64,000 nucleotides of DNA from Bacteroidia bacterium (GTDB lineage: Bacteria; Bacteroidota; Bacteroidia; SXHM01): assembly GCA_022072225.1 (NCBI GenBank), contig JAJVIC010000001.1, positions 62,001-126,000 of the forward strand, written 5' to 3'. Positions 37,438-45,832 of the stretch are shown in pieces (positions within the stretch are counted from its first letter, which is position 1; each line of letters opens with the position of its first letter). A program made the position numbers and the translations under genes. Below the pieces are notes generated by a model. That model had not been told where the DNA came from, made no database searches, and worked only from the letters and a program-made list of their open reading frames with translations.

Positions 37438-39768
37438 ATGAAGAATTCAGTTAAAGTTTTGTTGCTTTTGCTTTTAAGCGGTTCGGAAGTGTTTGCCCAA
37501 ACCGGAACTATTCGTGGTTTTGTGTACGAAAAAAATTCAGGCGAGCCGGTTATTTTTACCAATGTGTTTCTTAAAGGAACTACCATTGGTTCTGCAACCG
37601 ATGTAAACGGTTTTTACCAAATTATGAAAGTACCTGTTGGTACTTACCAACTTGCAGTTACCGGCTTAGGTTACGATACCATTTACAAAGACATAACTGT
37701 AAAAGCCAACGAAATTACCAGCGACAAATTATACATGGAGAAAGCTGCCGTGAAGTTGAGCACAGCCTCCATTTCTGCTGAAAAAGAAGAAGCTAAAACA
37801 GAGGTAAAGATTTCGATTAATAAAATTACCCCGCGCGAAATGAAAATGGTTCCTTCCGTTGGAGGCGAACCGGATTTTGCACAAACGCTGCAAATACAAC
37901 CCGGAGTTATTTTTACAGGCGACCAGGGCGGACAGCTCTACATTCGCGGAGGTTCGCCCGTGCAAAATAAAGTGTTGCTGGACGGAATGGTGGTTTATAA
38001 TCCTTTTCATAGCATCGGTTTGTTCTCGGTGTTTGATACCGACATTATCCGTAATGCCGATGTTTATACCGGAGGTTTTACGGCAGAGTATGGCGGACGT
38101 ATTTCTTCCATCATGGACATTACTACCAAGAATGGAAATACCAATCGTATCTCCGGAAAAATTTCGGCAAGTCCCTTTGGAGCCAACGCCATTCTGGAAG
38201 GACCTATTGTGAAACCGAAAGAAGAAGGTGGCGGAGGACTATCGTTTATTCTCTCAGGGAAAACATCATACCTCGAACAATCCTCAAAAGTTTTTTATCC
38301 CTATATCAATAACGATACATTGGGTAATAGCAACGGGCTGCCATTTAATTACACCGATTTGTATGGTAAAATTTCAGCAACAGGCGGAAACGGCAGCAAA
38401 TTCAATCTGTTTGGATTTAATTTTTCGGATAATGTAAAATATCAGGCGCTCTCCAACCTGAAATGGAATCAATACGGAGTCGGAAGTAATTTTATTCTTG
38501 TTCCCGGAAGTTCTACAACATTAATACAAGGAAACTTTGCTTACTCCAACTACAAAATTGCGTTAACCGAAGAAGACCAGAAACCGCGAGAAAGCAGCAT
38601 CAACGGCTTTAACTTAGGATTAGCGTTTGTTTATTACACCGGAAAAAATGAACTGAAATATGGGTTGGAAGTTTTAGGATTTAAAACAGATTTTACCTTT
38701 TACAATGCAGCCAACCGTAAGATTGAACAGGAAGAAAATACTACCGAATTTGCTGCCTATGTTAAATATCGCGTAAATTTAAAACGTCTTGTACTTGAGC
38801 CAAGTTTTCGTTTCCAATACTATGCTTCGCTTTCAACACCATCGTTTGAGCCAAGACTGGGAGCTAAATACAACATCACCGATTGGTTAAGGATTAAATA
38901 TGCCGGAGGTTTCTACTCACAAAATCTGTTGAGCGCCAACTCCGACCGCGATGTGGTTAATTTGTTTTACGGGTTCCTTTCAGGACCTGATAATTTACCA
39001 AAAGAATTTCAGGGCGAAGAAGTAACGCATAAACTGCAAAAGTCCATACACAACATAGCTGGTTTTGAGGTTGATTTAACCAAACGTATCAGCCTGAATA
39101 TTGAAGGATACATCAAACATTTTACGCAACTTACCAATATCAACCGCGACAAACTGTTTGATGATAATGCTGCCAATACAGATGTTCCTGATGTGTTGAA
39201 GAAAGACTACATCATTGAAAAAGGCAAAGCAATGGGTATTGATTTCCTTTTAAAATATGACTACAAACGTTTCTATTTCTGGGGTGTTTACTCGTTGGCT
39301 AAGAATACCCGTACTGATGAGTTAAGAACCTATTCACCCGTATTTGACCGCAGACATAATGTAAACATAGTAGCAGCCTACAAATTAGGTAAATCGTTAA
39401 GTTGGGAATTAAGCGCGCGTTGGAATTTGGGTTCCGGTTTTCCGTTTACTAAAACGCAAGGCTATTATCCCAACCTGAATTTCTCGGGAGGAATTACAAC
39501 CGATTACACAACAGCTAACAGTACCGATAACGCATCGCTTGGAATTGTTTACGGTGATATAAATACCGGAAGACTTTCGTACTATCACCGTTTCGATATT
39601 TCGGTGAAGAAAACTTTTACGTTCACCAAGAACACTACGCTGGAACTTAATCTGAGTGTAACCAATGTTTACAACCGCGAGAACGTGTTTTACTTTGACC
39701 GTATTAAATACCAGCGTGTAAATCAGCTGCCTATTTTGCCAAGTCTTGGTATTGCGTTCAGATTTTAA
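37438..39768 (+). CDS. TonB-dependent outer-membrane receptor
   Basis: 776 residues from ATG 37438, chosen because it gives the signal peptide MKNSVKVLLLLLLSGSEVFAQ. Domains: CarboxypepD_reg-like Ig domain (about 25-105, GTIRGFVYEKNSGEPVIFTNVFLKGTTIGSATDVNGFYQI), plug domain (about 110-240, GGSPVQNKVLLDGMVVYNPFHS), and a 22-strand-type barrel ending in aromatic residue F (GIAFRF). It takes up a ligand across the outer membrane using energy from TonB/ExbBD; the ligand cannot be told. No SusD partner follows; the next gene is an O-methyltransferase 3 bp downstream, probably co-transcribed. Confidence 0.92.
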   Translation: MKNSVKVLLLLLLSGSEVFAQTGTIRGFVYEKNSGEPVIFTNVFLKGTTIGSATDVNGFYQIMKVPVGTYQLAVTGLGYDTIYKDITVKANEITSDKLYMEKAAVKLSTASISAEKEEAKTEVKISINKITPREMKMVPSVGGEPDFAQTLQIQPGVIFTGDQGGQLYIRGGSPVQNKVLLDGMVVYNPFHSIGLFSVFDTDIIRNADVYTGGFTAEYGGRISSIMDITTKNGNTNRISGKISASPFGANAILEGPIVKPKEEGGGGLSFILSGKTSYLEQSSKVFYPYINNDTLGNSNGLPFNYTDLYGKISATGGNGSKFNLFGFNFSDNVKYQALSNLKWNQYGVGSNFILVPGSSTTLIQGNFAYSNYKIALTEEDQKPRESSINGFNLGLAFVYYTGKNELKYGLEVLGFKTDFTFYNAANRKIEQEENTTEFAAYVKYRVNLKRLVLEPSFRFQYYASLSTPSFEPRLGAKYNITDWLRIKYAGGFYSQNLLSANSDRDVVNLFYGFLSGPDNLPKEFQGEEVTHKLQKSIHNIAGFEVDLTKRISLNIEGYIKHFTQLTNINRDKLFDDNAANTDVPDVLKKDYIIEKGKAMGIDFLLKYDYKRFYFWGVYSLAKNTRTDELRTYSPVFDRRHNVNIVAAYKLGKSLSWELSARWNLGSGFPFTKTQGYYPNLNFSGGITTDYTTANSTDNASLGIVYGDINTGRLSYYHRFDISVKKTFTFTKNTTLELNLSVTNVYNRENVFYFDRIKYQRVNQLPILPSLGIAFRF

Positions 39769-39771
39769 TTC

Positions 39772-40416
39772 ATGGAATTTCTACCTGAAGAAATAGAGCA
39801 ATTTGTTGAGGCGCACACCCGCCCCGAAACCGAAGTTCTGAAACAACTTAACCGCGAAACCTATGCAAAGGTATTGATGCCGCGCATGCTTTCAGGTCAT
39901 CTGCAGGGACAGGTTTTGCGTATGTTGAGTTTGATGATTAAGCCAAAGAATATTCTTGAGATAGGCACGTTTACAGGTTATTCAGGTATTTGTCTTTCAG
40001 AAGGTTTGCAGCAAGGCGGGAAACTCATTACCATTGATGTAAATGCAGAACTGGAAGATATGGTGCGTAAATATTTTAAATTGGCAGAAGTTGATAATAA
40101 AATTGATTATCGCATTGGAAATGCAATGCAAATCATTCCAACGCTGAACGAAAAGTTTGACCTTGTTTTTATTGATGCCGACAAAGAAAATTATTCCAAT
40201 TATTACGATTTAGTATTTAATCAGGTGAATACAGGCGGCTACATCATTGCCGATAACGTGCTCTGGAGCGGCAAAGTAACATCGCCTGAAGAGAAGATGG
40301 ACAAGGATACCAGAGCAATTGTTGCGTACTCTGAGAAAGTACATGCCGACAGCCGTGTAGAAAATGTTTTATTTCCTGTGCGCGATGGTTTGCTTGTTGC
40401 AAGAAAAATAGTTTAA
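39772..40416 (+). CDS. SAM-dependent O-methyltransferase
   Basis: 214 residues. Class I methyltransferase of the O-methyltransferase family 3 (catechol/caffeoyl-CoA type). The SAM loop ILEIGTFTGYSGICLSEGL is at about 63-81, and the FDLVFIDADKENYSNYYDLV motif with metal-binding acidic residues at about 130-149, then IIADNVLWSGKV. Length is typical. The ATG is 3 bp after the receptor stop codon. The acceptor substrate is unknown. Confidence 0.9.
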   Translation: MEFLPEEIEQFVEAHTRPETEVLKQLNRETYAKVLMPRMLSGHLQGQVLRMLSLMIKPKNILEIGTFTGYSGICLSEGLQQGGKLITIDVNAELEDMVRKYFKLAEVDNKIDYRIGNAMQIIPTLNEKFDLVFIDADKENYSNYYDLVFNQVNTGGYIIADNVLWSGKVTSPEEKMDKDTRAIVAYSEKVHADSRVENVLFPVRDGLLVARKIV

Positions 40417-40497
40417 TTTGCTCCCGAATAAACAATCCCGCCTATAGAAAATTTCTACTAAACGCTTTACTGAAAAAAGTTTTTTAGAAATTTCTCC

Positions 40498-41640
40498 TTG
40501 AAGAAAATTATCGTTTCAGTTACCAATGACCTCAGCACCGACCAGCGTGTTGACCGCGTGTGCAATACCTTGCAGCGAAACGGTTTTGATGTGTTATTGG
40601 TTGGCAGAGAACTGAAAAGCAGTAAACCTTTAAACCTTCGTGCTTATCAAACCCATCGCATGAAATTGTGGTTTGAAAAAGGTTTTCTTTTTTATGCTTC
40701 GTTCAACATCAGTTTGTTTTTCTTCTTATTGTTTGCCAAAGCAGATATTTTACTGGCAAATGATTTAGATACGCTGCCTGCAAACTTTTTCTGTTCAAAA
40801 ATTAAATCACAAACATTGGTTTACGATAGTCACGAGTATTTTACCGGAGTTCCGGAAATACAAGACCGACCATTTGTTAAGAATATATGGAAGAGAATAG
40901 AACGGTTTATCCTTCCCAAAATCAAGTTCGCATATACCGTAAATGAATCCATTGCAAAGCTCTATAAAGATGAATACAATATTGATTTTGGTGTTGTAAG
41001 AAATCTGCCGTTAAAAAGGAATAATGTTAAATCTAAAACCCGCAAAGAATTAGGTTTGCCCGAAAACAAAAAGCTCATCGTGCTGCAAGGTTCGGGAATA
41101 AATGTGGACAGGGGAGGAGAGGAGGCTGTGCAGGCAATGGAGTTCCTTGATGATTCAGTTCTGTTGATTATCGGAAGTGGTGATGTGATTAACATTTTGA
41201 AAACAATGAGCGAGAAACCCGGTATAAATGGAAAGGTAATTTTTAAAGGTAAACTTCCCTACACTGAAATGTTGGATTACACAACCAATGCAGATGTAGG
41301 AATTTCATTTGACAAAGACACGAACATCAACTATCGTTTTAGCCTGCCTAATAAAATATTCGATTACATACAGTGCGGTATTCCTGTGCTGGTTTCACGT
41401 TTACCCGAAATTGAAAAGGTAGTAACTCATTATCGTGTCGGTGATTTTATTGAAACCCACGAACCTAAACACATTGCTGCAAAGTTGAATGAAATGCTCA
41501 GCAATACAACGAAACAATCAGAATGGAAAGCAAATACTGTTGAAGCTGCAAAAGTTCTGAATTGGGAAAACGAAGAGAAGGAATTAATGAAGACGTATAA
41601 TCAAATTCTTTCCCCTTTGGGGAGAGTTAGAGTGGGGTGA
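40498..41640 (+). CDS. Glycosyltransferase (GT-B fold, GT4-like)
   Basis: 380 residues from a TTG start; the N-terminus KKIIVSVTNDLSTDQRVDRVCNTLQRNGFDV is typical of GT-B enzymes. A Rossmann-like second half has VLQGSGINVDRGGEEAVQAMEFL and the GT4-like VGISFDKDTNINYRFSLPNKIFDYIQCGIPVL donor-binding segment. It likely adds a sugar to an envelope glycan. The last ten residues (P-L-G-R-V-R-V-G) are encoded by a GGGGAGAGTTAGAGTGGGG repeat, so the C-terminus is probably a repeat-derived extension. The next glycosyltransferase starts 3 bp downstream. Confidence 0.88.
   Translation: MKKIIVSVTNDLSTDQRVDRVCNTLQRNGFDVLLVGRELKSSKPLNLRAYQTHRMKLWFEKGFLFYASFNISLFFFLLFAKADILLANDLDTLPANFFCSKIKSQTLVYDSHEYFTGVPEIQDRPFVKNIWKRIERFILPKIKFAYTVNESIAKLYKDEYNIDFGVVRNLPLKRNNVKSKTRKELGLPENKKLIVLQGSGINVDRGGEEAVQAMEFLDDSVLLIIGSGDVINILKTMSEKPGINGKVIFKGKLPYTEMLDYTTNADVGISFDKDTNINYRFSLPNKIFDYIQCGIPVLVSRLPEIEKVVTHYRVGDFIETHEPKHIAAKLNEMLSNTTKQSEWKANTVEAAKVLNWENEEKELMKTYNQILSPLGRVRVG
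41609..41638. repeat. CCCCTTTGGGGAG-type repeat forming the gene end
   Basis: Low-complexity TTTCCCCTTTGGGGAGAG and GTTAGAGTGGGG, with a CCCC-TTT-GGGG palindrome, a sequence type I know as a dispersed Bacteroidota spacer element. Here it encodes the last residues of the glycosyltransferase. Confidence 0.6.
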
Positions 41641-41643
41641 TTT

Positions 41644-42786
41644 ATGGCTGAAAAACATTTACATATAATATCATTCGACATTCCATTGCCTGCGAACTAT
41701 GGCGGAGCTATTGATGTTTTTTATAAACTGAAAGCCTTTGCTGCGGAAGGAATTAAAATACATCTTCACTGTTATGAGTACGGTAGAAAGCCGGTAAAAG
41801 AACTGGAAAAATATTGTGTTAGTGTTAATTATTACAAACGCAAAACAACACGTCAGCGTTTACTCAGTATGAAGCCTTATATTGTTGTTACACGCAATTC
41901 GGATGAACTGATTGAAAATTTGCTCAAGGATAATCACCCGATTTTGTTTGAGGGTTTACATTGCTGTTATTATTTAGATGATAAGCGACTTGTCGGGCGA
42001 ACAAAGATTGTACGCACGCACAACATTGAACACGATTATTATTTAAACCTTGCGCGAGTGGAGCGCGATGTGTTTAAGAAATATTATTTCTACAACGAGT
42101 CATATAAGTTGCAACGTTTTGAAAAAGTATTGAACTACGCCAATGGTGTGGCAGCTATCTCAAAAAATGATGTTGATTATTTTGCAGAGAAATACAGGAA
42201 TGTTAATCATGTCAGTGCTTTTCATCCGAATGAGAAAGTGGAGATAAAAACAGGCAAAGGCGAATTTGTACTGTATCACGGCAGCCTTGAAGTAGGTGAA
42301 AACAATGAAGCAGCTCTGTTTCTTGTCAATCAGGTTTTCAGTAATTTGAAAATTCCGTTGATTATAGCAGGCAACAAGCCTTCAAAAGAATTAATAGAAG
42401 CAGTTGCAAAACACAAGCACATTACTTTGAAAAGCGATATTTCAACCGATGAAATTTATCAGTTGATTGCAGATGCTCAAATTAATATACTTCCCACATT
42501 TCAATCAACAGGAATAAAGTTAAAATTATTAGCTGCGCTATACAGCGGCAGGCATTGCATTGTTAACTCGTTTATGGTGGAGAATACCGGTTTGGAGGAA
42601 ATTTGCACCCTTGCTAATACTTCGCAAGAAATGCAGGAAACGGTGAAGAAATTATTTAAGCAATCATTCAGCGATGCCGAAATTGAAAACAGAAAAAGAA
42701 TATTGTTAAGCGGTTTCGGTAACCGCGAAAATATTTTGAAACTTATTAAGGTTATCTATCTTCCTCAACCTGCTGTTGCGGGTTGA
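41644..42786 (+). CDS. Glycosyltransferase (GT-B fold)
   Basis: 380 residues, same length as its neighbour but a different sequence. N-terminus HLHIISFDIPLPANYGGAIDVFYKLKAFAAEGIKIHLHCY has the substrate-binding Gly-Gly loop; RTHNIEHDYYLNLAR (about 123) is a GT4-type acceptor motif; the C-domain has FVLYHGSLEVGENNEA and ILPTFQSTGIKLKLLAALYSGRH. It probably acts with the upstream enzyme on the same glycan. Its 3' end overlaps the convergent FtsE-like gene by 35 bp (42752-42786). Confidence 0.85.
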   Translation: MAEKHLHIISFDIPLPANYGGAIDVFYKLKAFAAEGIKIHLHCYEYGRKPVKELEKYCVSVNYYKRKTTRQRLLSMKPYIVVTRNSDELIENLLKDNHPILFEGLHCCYYLDDKRLVGRTKIVRTHNIEHDYYLNLARVERDVFKKYYFYNESYKLQRFEKVLNYANGVAAISKNDVDYFAEKYRNVNHVSAFHPNEKVEIKTGKGEFVLYHGSLEVGENNEAALFLVNQVFSNLKIPLIIAGNKPSKELIEAVAKHKHITLKSDISTDEIYQLIADAQINILPTFQSTGIKLKLLAALYSGRHCIVNSFMVENTGLEEICTLANTSQEMQETVKKLFKQSFSDAEIENRKRILLSGFGNRENILKLIKVIYLPQPAVAG

Positions 42787-43480
42787 TTTGCTGACGCTGC
42801 GGCATTTCAATAATAATGCCGTGTTCACACTTTAATGTGCGTGAAGAAAAGCGTTTGAAGAACGAATAATTATGTGTTGCCATAATTACCGCTTTCCCGT
42901 TTTTACTTATTTCAATCATCAGCTGCAAAATTCCTAAGGATGTGTCGGGATCTAGGTTTCCGGTTGGCTCATCGGCAAGAATTAAATCAGGGTCATTTAT
43001 CAGCGCGCGTGCTATCGAAAGCCTTTGCTGCTCACCACCTGAAAGTTGATGTGTCATTTTCTTTTCTCTTCCCGAAAGTCCTGTTCGTTCCAGCACTTCT
43101 TTTATTTTAGCATCCATCATTGCTTTGTCTTCCCAGCCGGTGGCTTTCATAACAAACACTAAGTTGTCATGTACATTCCTGTCCGAAAGCAATTGAAAAT
43201 CCTGAAATACAATTCCCAGTTTTCTGCGCAGAAAGGGAACTTCTTCTTCTTTGATTGTTTCTAACTGAAAACCGGCTACTGTTGCGTTGCCTTTCAGTAA
43301 TGGCAAATCGGCATAAAGTGTGCGCATGAAACTGCTTTTTCCGCTGCCGGTGCGACCAATCAGGTAAACAAATTCGCCTTTGTGTATGTTAAGCGAAATG
43401 TCGCTCAACACTAAATTGTTTCGCTGAAAAACCGAAACGTTTGAAAGCTCAACTATTGGCTCTTGCTTATGCTCGCTCAT
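42752..43480 (-). CDS. ftsE: FtsE-like ABC transporter ATP-binding protein
   Basis: 242 residues from ATG 43480 (upstream in-frame ATG 43510 would add ten unlikely residues). Walker [10 protein letters not shown] (about 43), Q-loop VFQDFQLL, signature [10 protein letters not shown], Walker [14 protein letters not shown]-loop ATHNYSFF. The [19 protein letters not shown] and TGNLDPDTS phrases are closest to FtsE, which with FtsX couples septal peptidoglycan hydrolysis to division. No ftsX is adjacent, so the call could also be a LolD-like ATPase. The C-terminal Gln-rich tail overlaps the convergent glycosyltransferase gene. Confidence 0.8.
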   Translation of the reverse strand: MSEHKQEPIVELSNVSVFQRNNLVLSDISLNIHKGEFVYLIGRTGSGKSSFMRTLYADLPLLKGNATVAGFQLETIKEEEVPFLRRKLGIVFQDFQLLSDRNVHDNLVFVMKATGWEDKAMMDAKIKEVLERTGLSGREKKMTHQLSGGEQQRLSIARALINDPDLILADEPTGNLDPDTSLGILQLMIEISKNGKAVIMATHNYSFFKRFSSRTLKCEHGIIIEMPQRQQINPQQQVEEDR

Positions 43481-43583
43481 GATTGTTTTTTGATTGCGCC
43501 AAATTAACAATTATCATCTTTCTAAATCACACAATAAATCACAAACTGTTGCGTTCTATTAGTAAAGACACTACTTATTAATC

Positions 43584-43667
43584 ATGTTCACAGCACTTTT
43601 TTTATTTATCTCTATGTTGTTGCTTCATATTGCGGACTACATCCGCGAGGAGAAACAAAACCATTGA
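43584..43667 (+). CDS. Possible 27-residue membrane peptide
   Basis: ATG 43584 to TGA 43667 encodes MFTALFLFISMLLLHIADYIREEKQNH: a short hydrophobic helix then a charged tail, as in small single-span proteins. Its stop codon lies in a terminator stem. There is no supporting homology or clear ribosome-binding site, and the frame may be chance. Confidence 0.3.
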   Translation: MFTALFLFISMLLLHIADYIREEKQNH

Positions 43668-43694
43668 GTCTTCATTCGCAAGGCTCAATGGTTT
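43655..43694 (-). terminator. Terminator downstream of the phosphodiesterase gene
   Basis: Perfect 11-bp stem (43658-43668 with 43684-43694; AAACCATTGAG/CTCAATGGTTT). On the minus strand it ends in TTTTGTTTC, so it fits termination of the gene at 43718-44599 before ftsE. Confidence 0.7.
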
Positions 43695-43717
43695 CAATGA
43701 TGTTCGGAATGTTTTGC

Positions 43718-44599
43718 TTATTCAAAGCAAGAGTTTACGGCTTTGCCCGTCCAGCAATCGGGAGCAGTAACACCAAATAGTTTTGCCAGAGTAGGCGCAG
43801 TATAAAAGGTTTCCACCTTTTCGGTTACTTCAAATCCTTTTTTAATTCCCGGACCTGAAATTATCCAGGGAATTTCAACTTCCTCTGTTGAGCCGCCACC
43901 GTGTCCTTTGCCTTTTCCGCCATGGTCGGCAGTTACCAGTATAACAGTTTGTTCAAAAATTCCGGCTTGTTTCAAAGCGGCAATTACAGCACCTGTAAGC
44001 GAGTCGGCTTTGCTCACCGAGGCATAGTATTCCGCGGTTCCATGACCGATTTCATGTCCGGCATGGTCAACATGGTCGAAGTGCAGAAAAAGAAAATGTG
44101 GCTTTTCTTTTACAATGTATTCAGCCGCTTTTTCGGCTGTTATATTTTCGTTGGCAGTGTTGTCTAATTTTTCAAAAGCGTCTTTGTCTGTTAATCGTGC
44201 AAAGCCATTCCAATGGTAGAAGCAGGCAATTTTAGTTTCGGACCTTTGTTGTTTAACAACACCAAAAATGGTAGGGAAAATTTCACCCTTCTTTCTTCCG
44301 CAGAAACTTTTCTTGCGAATGTGCTCGCGTTTCCATTTGTTGGAATGTATGCCGTGTTCTTTCGGGGGGGCACCCATAATCATGGATGCCCAGTTTGGAC
44401 TGCTGGACGTTGGCATCACCGCACGGGCATGGAATGTATGTGAGCCGTTTTTGATTAGTTCGTTGAAGTTGGGCGTGTTTGCATTTTGTATTCCGTTGGG
44501 GCTCATGCCGTCAAAGCCAAGCACTACAACATATTTTGCCTGTTGCGCTATCACTGAAAGCGAACATAACTGGAACAGTAAAATCAAACAGTGTTTCAT
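43718..44599 (-). CDS. Exported alkaline phosphatase-superfamily phosphodiesterase
   Basis: 293 residues with signal peptide MKHCLILLFQLCSLSVIAQ. Type I phosphodiesterase/nucleotide pyrophosphatase fold: VVLGFDGMSPNGIQNANTPNFNEL (metal Asp), the PTSSSPNWASMIMG segment with the nucleophile Thr/Ser, HFLFLHFDHVDHAGHEIG and VILVTADHGGKGKGHGG (metal Asp/His). It hydrolyses phosphodiester or phosphomonoester bonds in the periplasm or outside; the substrate is unknown. It lies 3 bp after the unknown exported gene upstream, so the two are probably an operon. A terminator follows. Confidence 0.88.
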   Translation of the reverse strand: MKHCLILLFQLCSLSVIAQQAKYVVVLGFDGMSPNGIQNANTPNFNELIKNGSHTFHARAVMPTSSSPNWASMIMGAPPKEHGIHSNKWKREHIRKKSFCGRKKGEIFPTIFGVVKQQRSETKIACFYHWNGFARLTDKDAFEKLDNTANENITAEKAAEYIVKEKPHFLFLHFDHVDHAGHEIGHGTAEYYASVSKADSLTGAVIAALKQAGIFEQTVILVTADHGGKGKGHGGGSTEEVEIPWIISGPGIKKGFEVTEKVETFYTAPTLAKLFGVTAPDCWTGKAVNSCFE

Positions 44600-44602
44600 T
44601 TT

Positions 44603-45784
44603 TTATCGTGTAAAGGAAATTCGTCCGGTGTATATATTTTCTATTGAAACCGCAAGGTTTATATAGCCGGTAACGTAACCGTTTTTCTCATCTACATTCA
44701 AATTGCTTAACCAGAATTTACCTGCCTCTGCTGAAAGTTTCTGATTGGTTTTTACGGTAATGCTGTTGCCCGGTTTTCCTATATCAAAAACTAATGTTTC
44801 AAAGTCGAGGGTTACTGCGCCATCGGGAATGCCTTTTATGCGCGGGAAGCCATCGGGTCGCCATTTTTGAGTAATGGTGTGCTCCAAATAAATCTCTTTG
44901 TTTTTGTTGTCAGTTTTAAAAATAAAGGGAAACGAAATGGTTCCGCTTCTCGGTTTCTTTACCCAGTTACGCTGGCGTTGCGAAACATCGCGCAGATAAC
45001 CATAAATCCATGTTATTTTATCTTGCAATTTATCTTTTTCAGGACTTAAATCCAGCCACCACAACCACTCATACGGATGTATTTCGGGATGACAACTGTG
45101 GTTACAATCCAGCACAAACGCGCCATACATACCCATGGTAGGGTGTTCGTGCATAAAATTTTTGTGTGTGGTAAGGTTTGCTCCCGGCAAAACCGGATAT
45201 AAGTTATCGTTAAGTTTTTCTCTGTATCCTTCTTTGAAATAGGGAGTGCACTCGCAATGAACACGATAATTGTCAATGGTCTCGGGAGTAGGATACGTAA
45301 ACGGAGGTTGGCTGAAATCGCGTTGCCGTGCGGCTTTCCTGGTTTTCATCTGTGCCTGATAGCCGCGGTAATAAATGTCGATATACTTTTGAGTGTGTGG
45401 TATAAGATCGTAATTTACATCCAGTTCGCGGAAATGAGCCTTCTCCGCTACACCTCCTATTTTTCTAACTGTGCCAACAACTTTTTGTTTGTTTTTTTGA
45501 ACAGCTCGCCAGTTCCAGCCCAGTAAATCAATAACAGGACTTCCGATAACACGATGGCGTTGCTTACGTTTTTTTAAAATAGAATCAACGCTGAAGCATT
45601 GCACCAAATCGGTAAGTTCTTCGGTGATTGCAATTTTTTCGCGCAACTCTTTTGCCGGGAGATAAAAGGAAAGAAAAGTTGTATTGGTATTGTCAACAAA
45701 TGTTGCCGGGAGAAGTGTTTGCGGGTAGGCAGCAGGTAACAGGCAGAAAGCAGAAAGCAGTGATGCAAGAAGTTTTATTCTCAT
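44603..45784 (-). CDS. Exported protein of unknown function
   Basis: 393 residues. I do not recognise the family. The signal peptide core LLSAFCLLPAAY (residues 9-20) is encoded by a heptamer tandem array (45725-45759). The mature part is rich in Trp, Tyr, His and Cys (HEHPTMGMYGAFVLDCNHSCHPEIHPYEWLWWLDL about 230), a cluster that could bind metal or form an active site. The C-terminal part looks beta-rich. It is co-directional with the phosphodiesterase 3 bp downstream, hinting at a shared substrate. Confidence 0.65.
   Translation of the reverse strand: MRIKLLASLLSAFCLLPAAYPQTLLPATFVDNTNTTFLSFYLPAKELREKIAITEELTDLVQCFSVDSILKKRKQRHRVIGSPVIDLLGWNWRAVQKNKQKVVGTVRKIGGVAEKAHFRELDVNYDLIPHTQKYIDIYYRGYQAQMKTRKAARQRDFSQPPFTYPTPETIDNYRVHCECTPYFKEGYREKLNDNLYPVLPGANLTTHKNFMHEHPTMGMYGAFVLDCNHSCHPEIHPYEWLWWLDLSPEKDKLQDKITWIYGYLRDVSQRQRNWVKKPRSGTISFPFIFKTDNKNKEIYLEHTITQKWRPDGFPRIKGIPDGAVTLDFETLVFDIGKPGNSITVKTNQKLSAEAGKFWLSNLNVDEKNGYVTGYINLAVSIENIYTGRISFTR
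45725..45759. repeat. Heptamer tandem array encoding a signal-peptide core
   Basis: Five 7-bp units: GTAGGCA, GCAGGTA, ACAGGCA, GAAAGCA, GAAAGCA (plus strand). Read on the minus strand they give codons for L, S, A, F, C, P and Y residues of the hydrophobic signal segment of the gene at 44603-45784. Confidence 0.85.
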
Positions 45785-45832
45785 AATAGAAACAGTGTAA
45801 AGAAAAACGTTTCTAAATGTAGAAACAAATTT

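Noticed and set aside
42752-43480. Complete FtsEX pair
   Set aside because: Only the ATPase is present; no FtsX-like four-helix membrane protein flanks it.
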